Assembly: GCF_020883455.1 (NCBI RefSeq)
Contig: NZ_CP086615.1
Location: 744,001 to 808,000, forward strand
Length of the DNA: 64,000 bases
Direction of reading: 5' to 3'
Source: Spiribacter halobius
GTDB taxonomy: Bacteria; Pseudomonadota; Gammaproteobacteria; Nitrococcales; Nitrococcaceae
A program made the position numbers and the translations under genes. This document shows, piece by piece, positions 39,937 through 49,114 of this stretch; within the stretch, counting starts at the first letter, position 1; each line of letters begins with the position of its first letter. The notes beneath the pieces were generated by a model. That model saw nothing but the letters and a program-made list of their open reading frames with translations. It searched no databases and was not told where the DNA came from.

Positions 39937-41952
39937 ATGGACATGCAGCCGTTCCTGGACACCTTCTTCGAGGAGAGCTTCGAGGGCCTGGACATCATGG
40001 AGCAGGCCCTGCTGGCGCTGGAGCCGGGCGTCGCCCCGGACCGGGAGACCCTGGATGCGGTATTCCGCGCCGCGCACTCCATCAAGGGCGGCAGCGGCAC
40101 CTTCGGCCTGCCGGCGGTGGCCGGCTACACCCACGACGTGGAGACCCTGCTGGACCGGCTGCGCGAGGGCGAGACCACGCTGGGCGAAGAGGTTCGCGGC
40201 GCGCTGCTGGAGTCGGTGGACGTTACCCGGGGGCTGCTGGCGGCGCTGCGCGATGGAGTGGAGCCCGACGCGGCGGCGGTAGCCGCGAGTACGGCGCGCC
40301 TGCAGGCGCTGCTGGGGGCGTCCTCGGGCGCTACGGATGCGCCGGGCACCGCGATGCCGGCCGCGGCCGCGGACGCGGAATCCGCCGACGGCCCGGGCTG
40401 GCGGGTCCGCTTTGCCCCGCAGCCGCATCTGTTCACCACCGGCAACGACCCCGCCCGGCTGATCCGGGATCTGGAGGCGCTGGGCCCGGTGGCGGCCGAG
40501 TGCGACAGCTCGGCGCTGCCGCCGTGGTCCGAGCTGGATCCGGAAGCCTGCCATCTGCAGTGGACGCTCACGGTTCACGGCGGCAGCGAGGCGGCCATCC
40601 GCGACATCCTCGAATGGGTGGAGGACGACGCCGAGATCGCCATCGAGCCGCTGCCCGGAGCTGCCGAGGAGCCGCCGGCCGGCCCGGCGGTGGAGCCCGC
40701 GCCGGCAGGCACGGCCGGCGAGCCTGCGACGGAGCGCGCGGCGCCACCGGCTCGCGGCGGCAGCTCGGTGCGCGTGCAGACCGAGAAGATCGACGCCCTC
40801 ATCGACCTCGTGGGCGAGCTGGTGATCACCCAGTCCATGCTGCTGGACACGGCGCGGGGCTGTGACGAGGTCACCGCACGCCGGCTGCGGGACGGCCTGG
40901 CCCAGCTCGAGCGCAACACCCGCGAGCTGCAGGAGGGGGTCATGCGTATCCGCATGGTGCCCATCCAGTTCGCCTACGCACGGCTGCCGCGGCTGGTGCA
41001 CGACACGGCGGGCCAGCTCGGCAAGGACATCCACCTGGATCTCGCCGGCGAGCAGACCGAGGTGGACAAGACCGTCAGTGAACGCCTCACCGACCCGCTG
41101 GTCCATCTGCTGCGCAACGCCGTGGATCACGGCATCGAGCCCCCCGAGGCCCGGCGCGCCGCCGGCAAGCCGGAGCAGGGCACGATCCGCGTGGCCGCGG
41201 AGCATCGCGGCGGCAACGTGGTCATCGAGATCGTGGACGACGGCAAGGGCCTGGACCGCGAGCGCATCCTCGCCCGGGCCCGCGCGCAGGGGCTGCCCGG
41301 TGCGGAGCGCGAGGACCTGGACGACGCCGCGGTATTCGATTTCATCTTCGAGCCGGGCTTCTCCACCCACGAGGAGGTCACCGAGGTCTCCGGCCGGGGT
41401 GTCGGCATGGACGTGGTCCGTCGCAACATCCGCGAGCTCGGCGGCAGCCTGCAGGTGGCCTCGACGCCGGGTGAGGGCAGCCGCTTCATCATCTCGCTGC
41501 CGCTGACGCTCACCATCGTGGATGGCCAGCTGCTTCGCGTGGGCGAGGAGATTTACGTGGTGCCGCTGCCGGCGGTGCTGGAATCGCTGCAGGTCAATCC
41601 GGAGCAGCTGCGCGACGTCGCCGGCCAGGGGCGGGTCTGCGCCTGGCGGGACGGCTACGTGCCGGTGGTGGGCTTGGACCGGCTGTTCGGCCTGGAGCGC
41701 CGGCCCGACGAGCACGGGCGCACGCTGATGATGGTCCTCGAGAGCGAGGACGCGCGGGTGGGCGTGCTGGTGGACGAGCTGCTTGAGCAGCAGCAGGTGG
41801 TGGTGAAGAGCCTTGAGGCCAACTATGCGCCGGTGCCCGGGAGCATGGGAGCGACCATCCTCGGCGACGGCCGGGTGGCGCTGATTCTTGACGTGGCGGG
41901 ACTGCTCGCGCTGAGCCGCGAGCGCCCGGCGATCCCGCTGGCGGCGGGCTGA
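39937..41952 (+). CDS. cheA: Chemotaxis histidine kinase CheA
   Basis: 671 residues. The P1 Hpt domain has His47 in RAAHSIKGGSGTFG. A P2-like region (about 150-230) reads WRVRFAPQPHLFTTGNDPAR. An Ala/Pro linker leads to the P3 dimerisation helix KIDALIDLVGELVITQSM near residue 285. The P4 ATPase has HLLRNAVDHGIEPPEARR and GRGVGMDVVRRNI. The P5 CheW-like domain ends the protein. It autophosphorylates in response to MCP signals and passes phosphate to CheY and CheB. The only kinase of classical che type here, it sits between cheY and cheW in the same operon. Confidence 0.96.
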   Translation: MDMQPFLDTFFEESFEGLDIMEQALLALEPGVAPDRETLDAVFRAAHSIKGGSGTFGLPAVAGYTHDVETLLDRLREGETTLGEEVRGALLESVDVTRGLLAALRDGVEPDAAAVAASTARLQALLGASSGATDAPGTAMPAAAADAESADGPGWRVRFAPQPHLFTTGNDPARLIRDLEALGPVAAECDSSALPPWSELDPEACHLQWTLTVHGGSEAAIRDILEWVEDDAEIAIEPLPGAAEEPPAGPAVEPAPAGTAGEPATERAAPPARGGSSVRVQTEKIDALIDLVGELVITQSMLLDTARGCDEVTARRLRDGLAQLERNTRELQEGVMRIRMVPIQFAYARLPRLVHDTAGQLGKDIHLDLAGEQTEVDKTVSERLTDPLVHLLRNAVDHGIEPPEARRAAGKPEQGTIRVAAEHRGGNVVIEIVDDGKGLDRERILARARAQGLPGAEREDLDDAAVFDFIFEPGFSTHEEVTEVSGRGVGMDVVRRNIRELGGSLQVASTPGEGSRFIISLPLTLTIVDGQLLRVGEEIYVVPLPAVLESLQVNPEQLRDVAGQGRVCAWRDGYVPVVGLDRLFGLERRPDEHGRTLMMVLESEDARVGVLVDELLEQQQVVVKSLEANYAPVPGSMGATILGDGRVALILDVAGLLALSRERPAIPLAAG

Positions 41953-41964
41953 CGGAGGATGCCG

Positions 41965-42552
41965 ATGGATACCGAGACCGGAACCGGCGGCGCGGCCGCC
42001 GCCATGCAGGATCCCCTGGCCATGGGAGGCGACGGCGAGCAGTACCTTACCTTCCGCCTGGGGGACGAGGAGTACGGCGTCGACATCCTGCGGGTGGAGG
42101 AGATCAAGGGCTGGGAGGGGGCAAGCCGCATCCCGAACGCCCCGGAGCACGTGCGCGGGGTGATGAACGTGCGCGGCAGCATCGTGCCCGTGATCGACCT
42201 GCGCCTGCGCTTCGGCCTGCCGGGCCGGGAATACGACCGCTTCACCGTGGTGGTGATGGTGCGCGTGGAGAGCGACGGCCGCACCCGCGTGGTGGGGCTG
42301 GTGGTGGATGCCCTGGCCGAGGTGTACGCGCTGCCCGCGGACAGCATCCGCCCGGCGCCGGATCTCGGCGAGAGCGTGAAGACCGATTTCATCCGCGGGC
42401 TGGCGAGCGTCGAGGAGCGCATGGTCGTGCTGCTCGAGGTGGACCGCCTGCTCGATGCAGAGACCCTGGCCGTCGGCCCGGCGCTCTCGGCGGCGACGGA
42501 GGACAGCCATGCGCACCATCGCGGTGGTGAATCGCAAGGGCGGAGTGGGTAA
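41965..42552 (+). CDS. cheW: Chemotaxis coupling protein CheW
   Basis: 195 residues. After a short unstructured N-terminus, the CheW SH3-like fold reads YLTFRLGDEEYGVDILRVEE, then GVMNVRGSIVPVIDLRLRFG and VVDALAEVYALPADSIRPAP. It links MCPs to CheA. The ATG at 41965 is preferred to one at 41959 because GGAGG then lies at a normal 6 bp distance. The 3' end runs 44 bp into the parA gene in another frame, and the C-terminal tail encoded there ([10 protein letters not shown]) is atypical. Confidence 0.93.
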   Translation: MDTETGTGGAAAAMQDPLAMGGDGEQYLTFRLGDEEYGVDILRVEEIKGWEGASRIPNAPEHVRGVMNVRGSIVPVIDLRLRFGLPGREYDRFTVVVMVRVESDGRTRVVGLVVDALAEVYALPADSIRPAPDLGESVKTDFIRGLASVEERMVVLLEVDRLLDAETLAVGPALSAATEDSHAHHRGGESQGRSG

Positions 42553-43258
42553 GACCACCACCGCCGCCAACGTTGCCCATGCGCTCGCCGCCGACGGCTA
42601 CCGGGTGCTCGCCCTGGATCTGGATCCCCAGGGGCACCTGGCGAGCGCGCTGGGCGCGGACGGCGGCGGCCCCGGTATCGACGGCTGCCTGCTGCGGGAC
42701 GCGCCGCTGGCGCAGGCCGTGCGCCCGGCCCGGGACAACCTCTGGCTCGTGCCCGCCGGTGCCGAGCTCGCGGAGGTGGAGGGGCTCGCCGGCGGCCCCG
42801 AGCGCGGCACCCGGCTCGCCCGGGCGCTCACTGGGCTCGGCGAGGACTTCGACCTGGCCGTGGTGGATGCGCCGCCCTCGGCGCGGCTGCTGGCCGCGAA
42901 TGCCCTGCTCGCCGCCACCGACGCCGTGCTGCCGGTGCCCTGCGAGTACCTGGCCCTGGATGGGCTGGCCGGGCTGCTGGCGACGCTGGAGCGCTTGGAG
43001 CGGGTGCATGGCCGTGTCACCCGGCGCTGGCTGGCGGTGACCCGCTACCAGGGCCGCCGACGGCTCTCGCGCGAGGTCCGCGAGCTGCTGGTGGCGCGCT
43101 TCCCGGACCAGGTGCTGGCCACCGCGGTGCGGGAGAACGCCGCGGTGGCCGAGGCGCCCGGCTTCGGGCGCACGGTGCTTGAATACGCGCCCCGCAGCCA
43201 CGGGGCCCAGGACTACACGCGGCTTGCCGCGGATCTGATGACCGGGAGGACGCTGTAG
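42509..43258 (+). CDS. ParA-family ATPase in the chemotaxis operon
   Basis: 249 residues. The deviant Walker A motif is [18 protein letters not shown] (residues 10-27), followed by [17 protein letters not shown] and [11 protein letters not shown]. This is a MinD/ParA-type ATPase without the N-terminal DNA-binding domain of plasmid ParA. Its position between cheW and a receptor without membrane helices matches the Rhodobacter sphaeroides PpfA/TlpT situation, in which a ParA homologue positions cytoplasmic chemoreceptor arrays on the nucleoid. That role is inferred. The start overlaps cheW by 44 bp and the gene is 2 bp from the MCP gene. Confidence 0.88.
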   Translation: MRTIAVVNRKGGVGKTTTAANVAHALAADGYRVLALDLDPQGHLASALGADGGGPGIDGCLLRDAPLAQAVRPARDNLWLVPAGAELAEVEGLAGGPERGTRLARALTGLGEDFDLAVVDAPPSARLLAANALLAATDAVLPVPCEYLALDGLAGLLATLERLERVHGRVTRRWLAVTRYQGRRRLSREVRELLVARFPDQVLATAVRENAAVAEAPGFGRTVLEYAPRSHGAQDYTRLAADLMTGRTL

Positions 43259-43260
43259 CA

Positions 43261-45051
43261 ATGAGCAGCAGAGGCAGCCGGCTTGGACGGGACCCCTTCG
43301 GCGGTTCCGGCACCGGGCAGCACGACTCCGGGGAGGCGCCTGCCGCCCCGCCAACACCGACAGAGCGAGAGGACGAGGCCATGGCAACGGCACGACAGGC
43401 GACGACGGAGGATCCGGCTGCCCGGCTGGCGGCGGCGGATCTGCTGAGCGGGCTCTCCGCCCCGCTGCTGGCGCTGGATGCGGAGGGCGTGATCCAGCGT
43501 GTCAATCCTGCCCTGGAGGCGCTGGCCGATGCCCGGCGCCGCGACCTGGCGGCCGAGGCGCCGGGGTTCGCCGGCTTTGCGCCCGGGGAGCGCCTCGACG
43601 AGGTGCTGCCAGTGCTGCGCCGGGCGCTGCGGCGCATCGAGCGCGGCAGGGCCTTCAGCGAGACGCTGGAGACCGGCGAGGCGCTGCTGGAGCTCGCCAT
43701 CGCCCCGGTTACCGACGCCCGCGGCGAGGTGGTGGGCGCCACCATCGAGTGGGACGATCAGACCGAGAAGCGCGCCCGTCAGGCCCAGCAGGCCGAGGCC
43801 GAGCGCCAGATCGAGGGCCTGATCGAGGAGATCCTCGAGGGCCGCCTCGACGAGCGCATGGACACCGACGGCCTGGACGGCTTCGTGGAGCGCCTGGCCG
43901 GGGGCATCAACCGCATCATGGAGGGCATCGCCCGCCCGGTGCGCGACGCCGCCCACGTCCTCGACGGCCTTGCCGAGGGCGACCTGGAGCGGCAGATGGC
44001 TGGCGACTACAAGGGCGAGTTCGGCCGCCTGCAGGAGAGCCTGAACCAGTCCGTGGGCAACCTGCGCAAGATCGTGCGCGAGATCACCGAGGCCACCGGC
44101 AACGTCGGCTCCGCCGCGGCGGAGATCAGCCAGGGCAACCAGGATCTCAGCCAGCGCACCGAGGAGCAGGCATCCTCCCTCGAGGAGACGGCCTCGAGCA
44201 TGGAGGAGCTCACCTCCACCGTGCGCCAGAACGCCGAGAACGCGCGCCAGTCCCGCCAGCTCGCCGGCGGCGCCCGCGAGCAGGCGGAGAAGGGCGGCGA
44301 GATCGCCGACCAGGCGGTGACCGCCATGGCCGGCATCAAGGACTCCAGCAAGCGCATCGCCGACATCATCACCGTGATCGACGAGATCGCCTTCCAGACC
44401 AACCTGCTGGCGCTGAACGCCGCCGTGGAGGCGGCCCGTGCCGGCGAGCACGGCCGCGGCTTCGGGGTGGTGGCCGGCGAGGTGCGCAACCTCGCCCAGC
44501 GCAGTGCCGAGGCGGCGAAGGAGATCAAGGGCCTGATCCAGGACAGCGGCGAGCGCGTGGACGAGGGCACGCGCCTGGTGGACGCCGCCAACGAGGCGCT
44601 GCAGTCCATCGTCAAGGCGGTGAAGCAGGTGAGCGACAACGTCGAGGAGATCAGCGCCGCCAGCGACGAGCAGTCCGCCGGCATCGAGCAGGTGAACAAG
44701 GCCGTCACCCAGCTTGACGAGGTCACCCAGCAGAACGCCGCGCTGGTGGAGCAGGCCGCCGCTGCCTCCGAGTCCCTGGACGAGCAGGCGCGCAGCCTGA
44801 GCAGCATGATGGCCTTCTTCGGCGACGCCGAGGCGCCGCAGCCGGCGGCGGCGCCGTCGCGCAAGGGGGCTGCCGGGGCCGCCTCGAAGCCGCGGGCCGG
44901 CAGCGGCGCGGGGAACGGCAAGGCCCGTAGCACCGGCAACGGCAGTGCCCGGGCCCCGGCGAGGCGCCAGGCCAGCGGTGGCAACGGCGGCGGTGCCCAG
45001 GCCCCGCGTGCCGCGGCCGCCGGTGGCGACGAGGAGTGGGAGGAGTTCTGA
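43261..45051 (+). CDS. Cytoplasmic methyl-accepting chemotaxis protein with PAS domain
   Basis: 596 residues and no transmembrane segment. A PAS-like domain (about 55-170, [19 protein letters not shown]) is followed by two HAMP-like stretches, then the methylation helices ([20 protein letters not shown]) and the hairpin tip [21 protein letters not shown] Gly/Ala/Arg-rich linker ends in EWEEF, which fits the xWxxF peptide that tethers CheR and CheB. It therefore senses an internal cue, such as redox or metabolic state, in a cytoplasmic array. No haem- or flavin-binding residue could be assigned. A later ATG at 43381 is a possible alternative start. Confidence 0.93.
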   Translation: MSSRGSRLGRDPFGGSGTGQHDSGEAPAAPPTPTEREDEAMATARQATTEDPAARLAAADLLSGLSAPLLALDAEGVIQRVNPALEALADARRRDLAAEAPGFAGFAPGERLDEVLPVLRRALRRIERGRAFSETLETGEALLELAIAPVTDARGEVVGATIEWDDQTEKRARQAQQAEAERQIEGLIEEILEGRLDERMDTDGLDGFVERLAGGINRIMEGIARPVRDAAHVLDGLAEGDLERQMAGDYKGEFGRLQESLNQSVGNLRKIVREITEATGNVGSAAAEISQGNQDLSQRTEEQASSLEETASSMEELTSTVRQNAENARQSRQLAGGAREQAEKGGEIADQAVTAMAGIKDSSKRIADIITVIDEIAFQTNLLALNAAVEAARAGEHGRGFGVVAGEVRNLAQRSAEAAKEIKGLIQDSGERVDEGTRLVDAANEALQSIVKAVKQVSDNVEEISAASDEQSAGIEQVNKAVTQLDEVTQQNAALVEQAAAASESLDEQARSLSSMMAFFGDAEAPQPAAAPSRKGAAGAASKPRAGSGAGNGKARSTGNGSARAPARRQASGGNGGGAQAPRAAAAGGDEEWEEF

Positions 45052-45053
45052 GC

Positions 45054-45884
45054 GTGGCCACGGCCGCCCGGGAGTTTCCCTATACCCACTCGGACTTCGA
45101 GGCCGTGCGCGGGCTGCTGGCGGAGGCGGCGGGGATACACCTGCCCGATGCCAAGCGGGACATGGTGTACTCCCGCCTCGCCCGCCGCCTGCGGCGCCTG
45201 CGGGTGCCCGACTTCGCCAGCTACCTGGAGCACGTGCGCGCGGACACCGACGGCGAGCGCCGCGAGTTCCTCAACGCGCTCACCACCAACCTCACCGCCT
45301 TCTTCCGCGAGGGCCACCACTTCGAGCACGTGGCGCAGACGGTGCTGCCGACGCTGCCCCGGGGCGAGGACACCTGGCGCTTCTGGTCGGCCGGCTGCTC
45401 CACCGGCGAGGAGGCCTGGAGCCTCGCCATCGCGCTGCGCGAGGCGCTGCCCGCGGCGGACTACCAGCGCTGCCGCATCCTTGCCACGGACATCGACAGC
45501 AGCGTGGTGGAGCGGGGCGCTGCCGGCGTGTACACCGAGGAACGGGTGGCCGGGCTGGACGCGCACCGGCTGCGGCGACACTTCCTGCGCGGCCGTGGCC
45601 GCCAGGCAGGCAAGGTGCGCGTGCGCCCGGAGCTCACGGACATCGTGCGCTTCCGCCAGCTCAACCTGATGGATGCCTGGCCCTTCCGGCGCCGCTTCCA
45701 CGCCGTGTTCTGCCGCAACGTGGTGATCTACTTCGACCGCGACACCCAGCGCGAGCTGTTCGACCGCCTGGCCGAGGCCATCGAGCCCGGCGGCTGGCTC
45801 TACATCGGCCACTCGGAGACGCTGTGGACGGTCTCGGAGCGCTTCGCCCCGGAAGGTCGAACCGTCTACCGGCGGCTGTCATGA
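45054..45884 (+). CDS. cheR: Chemotaxis protein methyltransferase CheR
   Basis: 276 residues. It methylates receptor glutamates with SAM. The N-terminal helical domain (FEAVRGLLAEAAGIHLPDAK, NALTTNLTAFFREGHHFEHV) binds receptors. The SAM domain contains FWSAGCSTGEEAWSLAIAL and FCRNVVIYFDRDTQRELF. The GTG at 45054, three bases after the MCP stop, was chosen with GGAGG about 10 bp upstream inside the MCP gene; a GTG at 45036 is possible. The stop overlaps cheD by ATGA. Confidence 0.94.
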   Translation: MATAAREFPYTHSDFEAVRGLLAEAAGIHLPDAKRDMVYSRLARRLRRLRVPDFASYLEHVRADTDGERREFLNALTTNLTAFFREGHHFEHVAQTVLPTLPRGEDTWRFWSAGCSTGEEAWSLAIALREALPAADYQRCRILATDIDSSVVERGAAGVYTEERVAGLDAHRLRRHFLRGRGRQAGKVRVRPELTDIVRFRQLNLMDAWPFRRRFHAVFCRNVVIYFDRDTQRELFDRLAEAIEPGGWLYIGHSETLWTVSERFAPEGRTVYRRLS

Positions 45885-46516
45885 GCGCGGCGCAGCGATT
45901 CGAAATGCCGCCCCGGCCCCGGCCGCTGCCGGGCTTCGATAGCGTCAACCGCTATTGGGACCCACGCCAGCGCTGCTGGACGGCGAAGCTGCTGCCCGGT
46001 GAGCACGTGGTAACCGACGGCGGCGAGGTGCTGACGACGACGCTCGGCTCCTGTGTGGCGGCCTGCATCCGCTGCCCGGAGACCGGTGTCGGCGGCATGA
46101 ACCACTTCATGCTGCCGGACGGCGACATGCACCGCCTCGACAGCGTCGCCCTGCGCTACGGGAACCACGCGATGGAGGCGCTGATCAATGACGTGCTGCA
46201 CTACGGCGGCCGCCGCGAGACGCTGGAAGTGAAGCTCTTCGGCGGCGGCGCGGTGCTCGGGATCCACAGCGACGTCGGCGAGCGCAACGCCCGCTTCGCT
46301 CTCGGCTACGTGCGCCTGGAGGGGCTGCAGCTGCTCGGCCACGACCTCGGCGGGCGGCTGCCGCGCAAGATCCGCTATCGCGTGAGCGACGGCCGCGCGC
46401 GCCTCAAGCGCCTGCGCCGGCTGGCCAACGACACCCTGCAGCGGCGCGAGCAGGCGCTGCTGGAAACCCTGGAGCCGTCCGCGACCGGTGGCGGCGATGT
46501 GGAGCTGTTCGAATGA
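45881..46516 (+). CDS. cheD: Chemoreceptor glutamine deamidase CheD
   Basis: 211 residues. The catalytic Cys is in [17 protein letters not shown] and the His in [35 protein letters not shown] and [18 protein letters not shown] complete the family signature. It deamidates receptor glutamines and in some species also stimulates CheC. The C-terminal tail GGGDVELFE is almost identical to the last residues of the MCP/CheZ-like protein encoded 1 kb downstream (AGDVELF). The ATG overlaps the cheR stop, and the stop overlaps the cheB start. Confidence 0.94.
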   Translation: MSAAQRFEMPPRPRPLPGFDSVNRYWDPRQRCWTAKLLPGEHVVTDGGEVLTTTLGSCVAACIRCPETGVGGMNHFMLPDGDMHRLDSVALRYGNHAMEALINDVLHYGGRRETLEVKLFGGGAVLGIHSDVGERNARFALGYVRLEGLQLLGHDLGGRLPRKIRYRVSDGRARLKRLRRLANDTLQRREQALLETLEPSATGGGDVELFE

Positions 46517-47589
46517 CGACCACGCAACGCCCCGCGCGCGTCCTGGTGGTGGACGACTCGGCCCTGATCCGCCAGCTGCTCACCGAGCTCATCGATCGCG
46601 CCCCGGACATGGAGGTGGTGGGCGCCGCCCGCGATCCCTACGACGCCCGGGAGCAGATCAAGGCCCTCAATCCGGACGTCCTGACGCTGGACGTCGAGAT
46701 GCCGAAGATGGACGGCCTGGTGTTCCTGCGCAATCTCATGCGCCTGCGGCCGATGCCCGTGGTGATGGTCTCGAGCCTCACCCGCGAGGGGGCGGACGAG
46801 ACTCTGGAGGCCCTTGCCCTCGGCGCGGTGGATTTCCTGCCCAAGCCGCAGGTGGACATCGCCGAGGGCCTCGAGGCCTACGCCGAGGACCTGCTGGACA
46901 AGCTCCGCGCCGCCGCCCGCGCGCGGCCACGGGCGTTGCCGGATGTCCGGCCCACCGCCATGCGACGGCGGGTGCGCACCACCGAGCGGCTGCTGGCGGT
47001 GGGCGCCTCCACCGGCGGCACCGAGGCGATTCGCGTCTTCCTGCAGGGCCTGCCCCGGAACTGCCCCGGCGTGGTGGTCACCCAGCACATCCCGCCGGGC
47101 TTCAGCGCGGCCTTCGCCGAGCGCATGAACCGCCAGACGGGTCTGGTGGTGAGCGAGGCCCAGGACGGCCAGCGGGTGCTGCCGGGCCACGTCTGCATCG
47201 CCCCCGGGGACCGGCATCTCGAGATCGAGCGCGACGGGGCCCGCTACGTCTGCCGGCTCTCCGACGCGCCGCCGGTGAACCGTCATCGCCCGTCGGTGGA
47301 TGTGCTGTTCCGCTCGGTGGCGGTGGCCGCCGGGCCGCGGGCGGTGGGCGTGCTGATGACGGGCATGGGCGTGGACGGCGCCGAGGGGCTCGGCGCCATG
47401 CTGGCCGCCGGCGCCGACACTCTGGCCCAGGACGAGGCCACCAGTGTGGTCTGGGGGATGCCTGGCGAGGCGGTGCACCGCGGCGCAGCGGCCGAGGTCC
47501 TGCCGCTGGAGCGGCTCGCGGAGGCGGCGCTGGCCCGCGCCAGCGCCGAGGAGGGCAGAGGAGGAGCGCACCATGAACGCACTGCGTAG
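46513..47589 (+). CDS. cheB: Protein-glutamate methylesterase CheB
   Basis: 358 residues. The receiver domain (1-125) has [20 protein letters not shown] and the phospho-Asp in [12 protein letters not shown]. The methylesterase domain has the triad Ser in [14 protein letters not shown], His in [14 protein letters not shown] and Asp in [13 protein letters not shown]. It removes receptor methyl groups when phosphorylated by CheA. The ATG overlaps the cheD stop. The 3' end extends 17 bp past the ATG of the next gene. Confidence 0.95.
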   Translation: MTTTQRPARVLVVDDSALIRQLLTELIDRAPDMEVVGAARDPYDAREQIKALNPDVLTLDVEMPKMDGLVFLRNLMRLRPMPVVMVSSLTREGADETLEALALGAVDFLPKPQVDIAEGLEAYAEDLLDKLRAAARARPRALPDVRPTAMRRRVRTTERLLAVGASTGGTEAIRVFLQGLPRNCPGVVVTQHIPPGFSAAFAERMNRQTGLVVSEAQDGQRVLPGHVCIAPGDRHLEIERDGARYVCRLSDAPPVNRHRPSVDVLFRSVAVAAGPRAVGVLMTGMGVDGAEGLGAMLAAGADTLAQDEATSVVWGMPGEAVHRGAAAEVLPLERLAEAALARASAEEGRGGAHHERTA

Positions 47590-48772
47590 CCGCCGTGGCA
47601 TCATCGCCGTGACCGTCGCGGCGGTACTGGCGGGTCTCGCGCTCGCCCTGTGGCAGCCGGGCCTGGGCTGGCTGGCGGTGCTGCTCGCCGCCGGCGGCGT
47701 CGGCCTTGGCGCAACACTGTGGCCGCCTGCGGAGCGGGTCGGCCCGGGCAGCGAGAGCCGGGCGCTGGAAGAAAGCCTGCGCGGCCTGCTGCAGGATATC
47801 GATCAGAGCCTGAACGCCGAATTCGAGTCCGTGGCGGGGGACCTGGCGCAGATCGACGAGCTCGTGCGCGACGCCGCCGCCACCCTGCAGCAGAGCTTCA
47901 ACGGGGTGAGCGAGCTCACTGCCGAGCAGAGCCGGAGTGCGCAGGCTGCCCTGAGCGCCCACCATGAGGAGGGGGATGCGGCGGTCACCAGCATCAACGA
48001 CTTCGTCCATGAGACCGAGTCCCTGCTCAGCGACTACGTCGAGCTCATCGTCGCCATGAGCCGCAACGGCGTGGAAACCGTCAACCGTGTGGACGATCTG
48101 GTCACCGAGATGGATCGCATCGAGGCCCTGGTGGGCGATCTCAAGGGCATCGCCGGGCAGACCGATCTGCTGGCGCTGAACGCGAGCATCGAGGCCGCCC
48201 GGGCCGGCGAGGCCGGGCGCGGCTTCGCGGTGGTGGCGAGCGAGGTGCGCAAGCTCTCGATACGGGCCAACGAGCTCAACGACGACATCGGCGGCGCCGT
48301 CGGCGGCATGCGCCAGCGCGTCGACCAGGCCCGGGCCACGGTATCGGATACCGCGTCCCAGGACATGAACCGCGCCCTGGAGGCAAAGGACCGCATCACC
48401 GGTATGATGCGCGAGCTCTCCGAGCTGGACCAGCGCGTGCAGGCCCGCGTGAGCCGGCTCTCGGAGCTTGCCGCCGGGATCGACGGCCACATCGCCGAGG
48501 CGGTGCGCTCGCTGCAGTTCGAGGACATCAGCGGCCAGCTCATCGCCGGCGCCCGCGCCGGCGTGGCGGGGCTGGACGATTACCTCGCCGGCGTGCGCGG
48601 CACCTTGCAGCAGGTGGCGGAGGCAGGCGATCGTGGCCGGGACTATGCCTCGCGCCTGGAAGACGCCCGCGCGCACCTGGCCGAGCAGCGCGCGGCCCGG
48701 GTGCAGGCGCGCGCGCAGGCGCGCACCGTCGAGCAGCAATCCATGGACGCTGGCGACGTCGAGCTCTTCTGA
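47573..48772 (+). CDS. Membrane MCP-like protein with CheZ-like phosphatase motif
   Basis: 399 residues. Two closely spaced hydrophobic segments (about 9-26 and 31-48) form a hairpin with no periplasmic domain. The MCP signalling tip is present ([20 protein letters not shown], then [18 protein letters not shown]), but the long methylation helices are short. Near the C-terminus [11 protein letters not shown] has Asp318 and Gln322, the same D-x3-Q spacing as the catalytic D143/Q147 of E. coli CheZ (QDLTGQ). The protein ends in GDVELF, which recalls the CheY-binding tail of CheZ and matches the CheD tail. It may combine array membership with CheY-P dephosphorylation. No separate cheZ is in the operon. 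Confidence 0.82.
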   Translation: MNALRSRRGIIAVTVAAVLAGLALALWQPGLGWLAVLLAAGGVGLGATLWPPAERVGPGSESRALEESLRGLLQDIDQSLNAEFESVAGDLAQIDELVRDAAATLQQSFNGVSELTAEQSRSAQAALSAHHEEGDAAVTSINDFVHETESLLSDYVELIVAMSRNGVETVNRVDDLVTEMDRIEALVGDLKGIAGQTDLLALNASIEAARAGEAGRGFAVVASEVRKLSIRANELNDDIGGAVGGMRQRVDQARATVSDTASQDMNRALEAKDRITGMMRELSELDQRVQARVSRLSELAAGIDGHIAEAVRSLQFEDISGQLIAGARAGVAGLDDYLAGVRGTLQQVAEAGDRGRDYASRLEDARAHLAEQRAARVQARAQARTVEQQSMDAGDVELF

Positions 48773-48799
48773 CGCGCCGGCCAGCAGGGGGAAACAGGC

Positions 48800-49111
48800 G
48801 TGACACAGATCCAGAGCGAGAGCGGAAGTGATCCGGGAGAGCTGCGCATCCGCGTCAATGGCCGCTTCGACTTCGAGGGCCACCGCGCCTTCCGCGACGC
48901 CTACGAGCAGGCGGACGGGGTGCGCCGCTTCGTGGTGGACCTGAGCGCTACCGACTACGTGGACAGTGCCGGGCTTGGCATGCTGCTGCTGCTCCGCGAG
49001 CATGCCCGCCATCACGGGGCGGCGGTGGCGATTGCCGGGGCCAACTCCGCGGTGGAGCGCATTCTGCGCATCGCCTGCTTCCACGAGCTCTTCGAGATGA
49101 GCCGGGCCTGA
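48800..49111 (+). CDS. STAS-domain anti-sigma-factor-antagonist-like protein
   Basis: 103 residues from a GTG start that follows GGGGGAAAC. The STAS core includes LRIRVNGRFDFEGHRAFRD and VVDLSATDYVDSAGLGMLLL, with the phosphorylatable Ser in DSAGLG. It should switch between phosphorylated and free forms. The PP2C/kinase fusion starting 3 bp downstream is the obvious partner. A role in stress signalling or in adjusting the chemotaxis output is plausible. No anti-sigma factor is encoded nearby. Confidence 0.87.
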   Translation: MTQIQSESGSDPGELRIRVNGRFDFEGHRAFRDAYEQADGVRRFVVDLSATDYVDSAGLGMLLLLREHARHHGAAVAIAGANSAVERILRIACFHELFEMSRA

Positions 49112-49114
49112 GCC

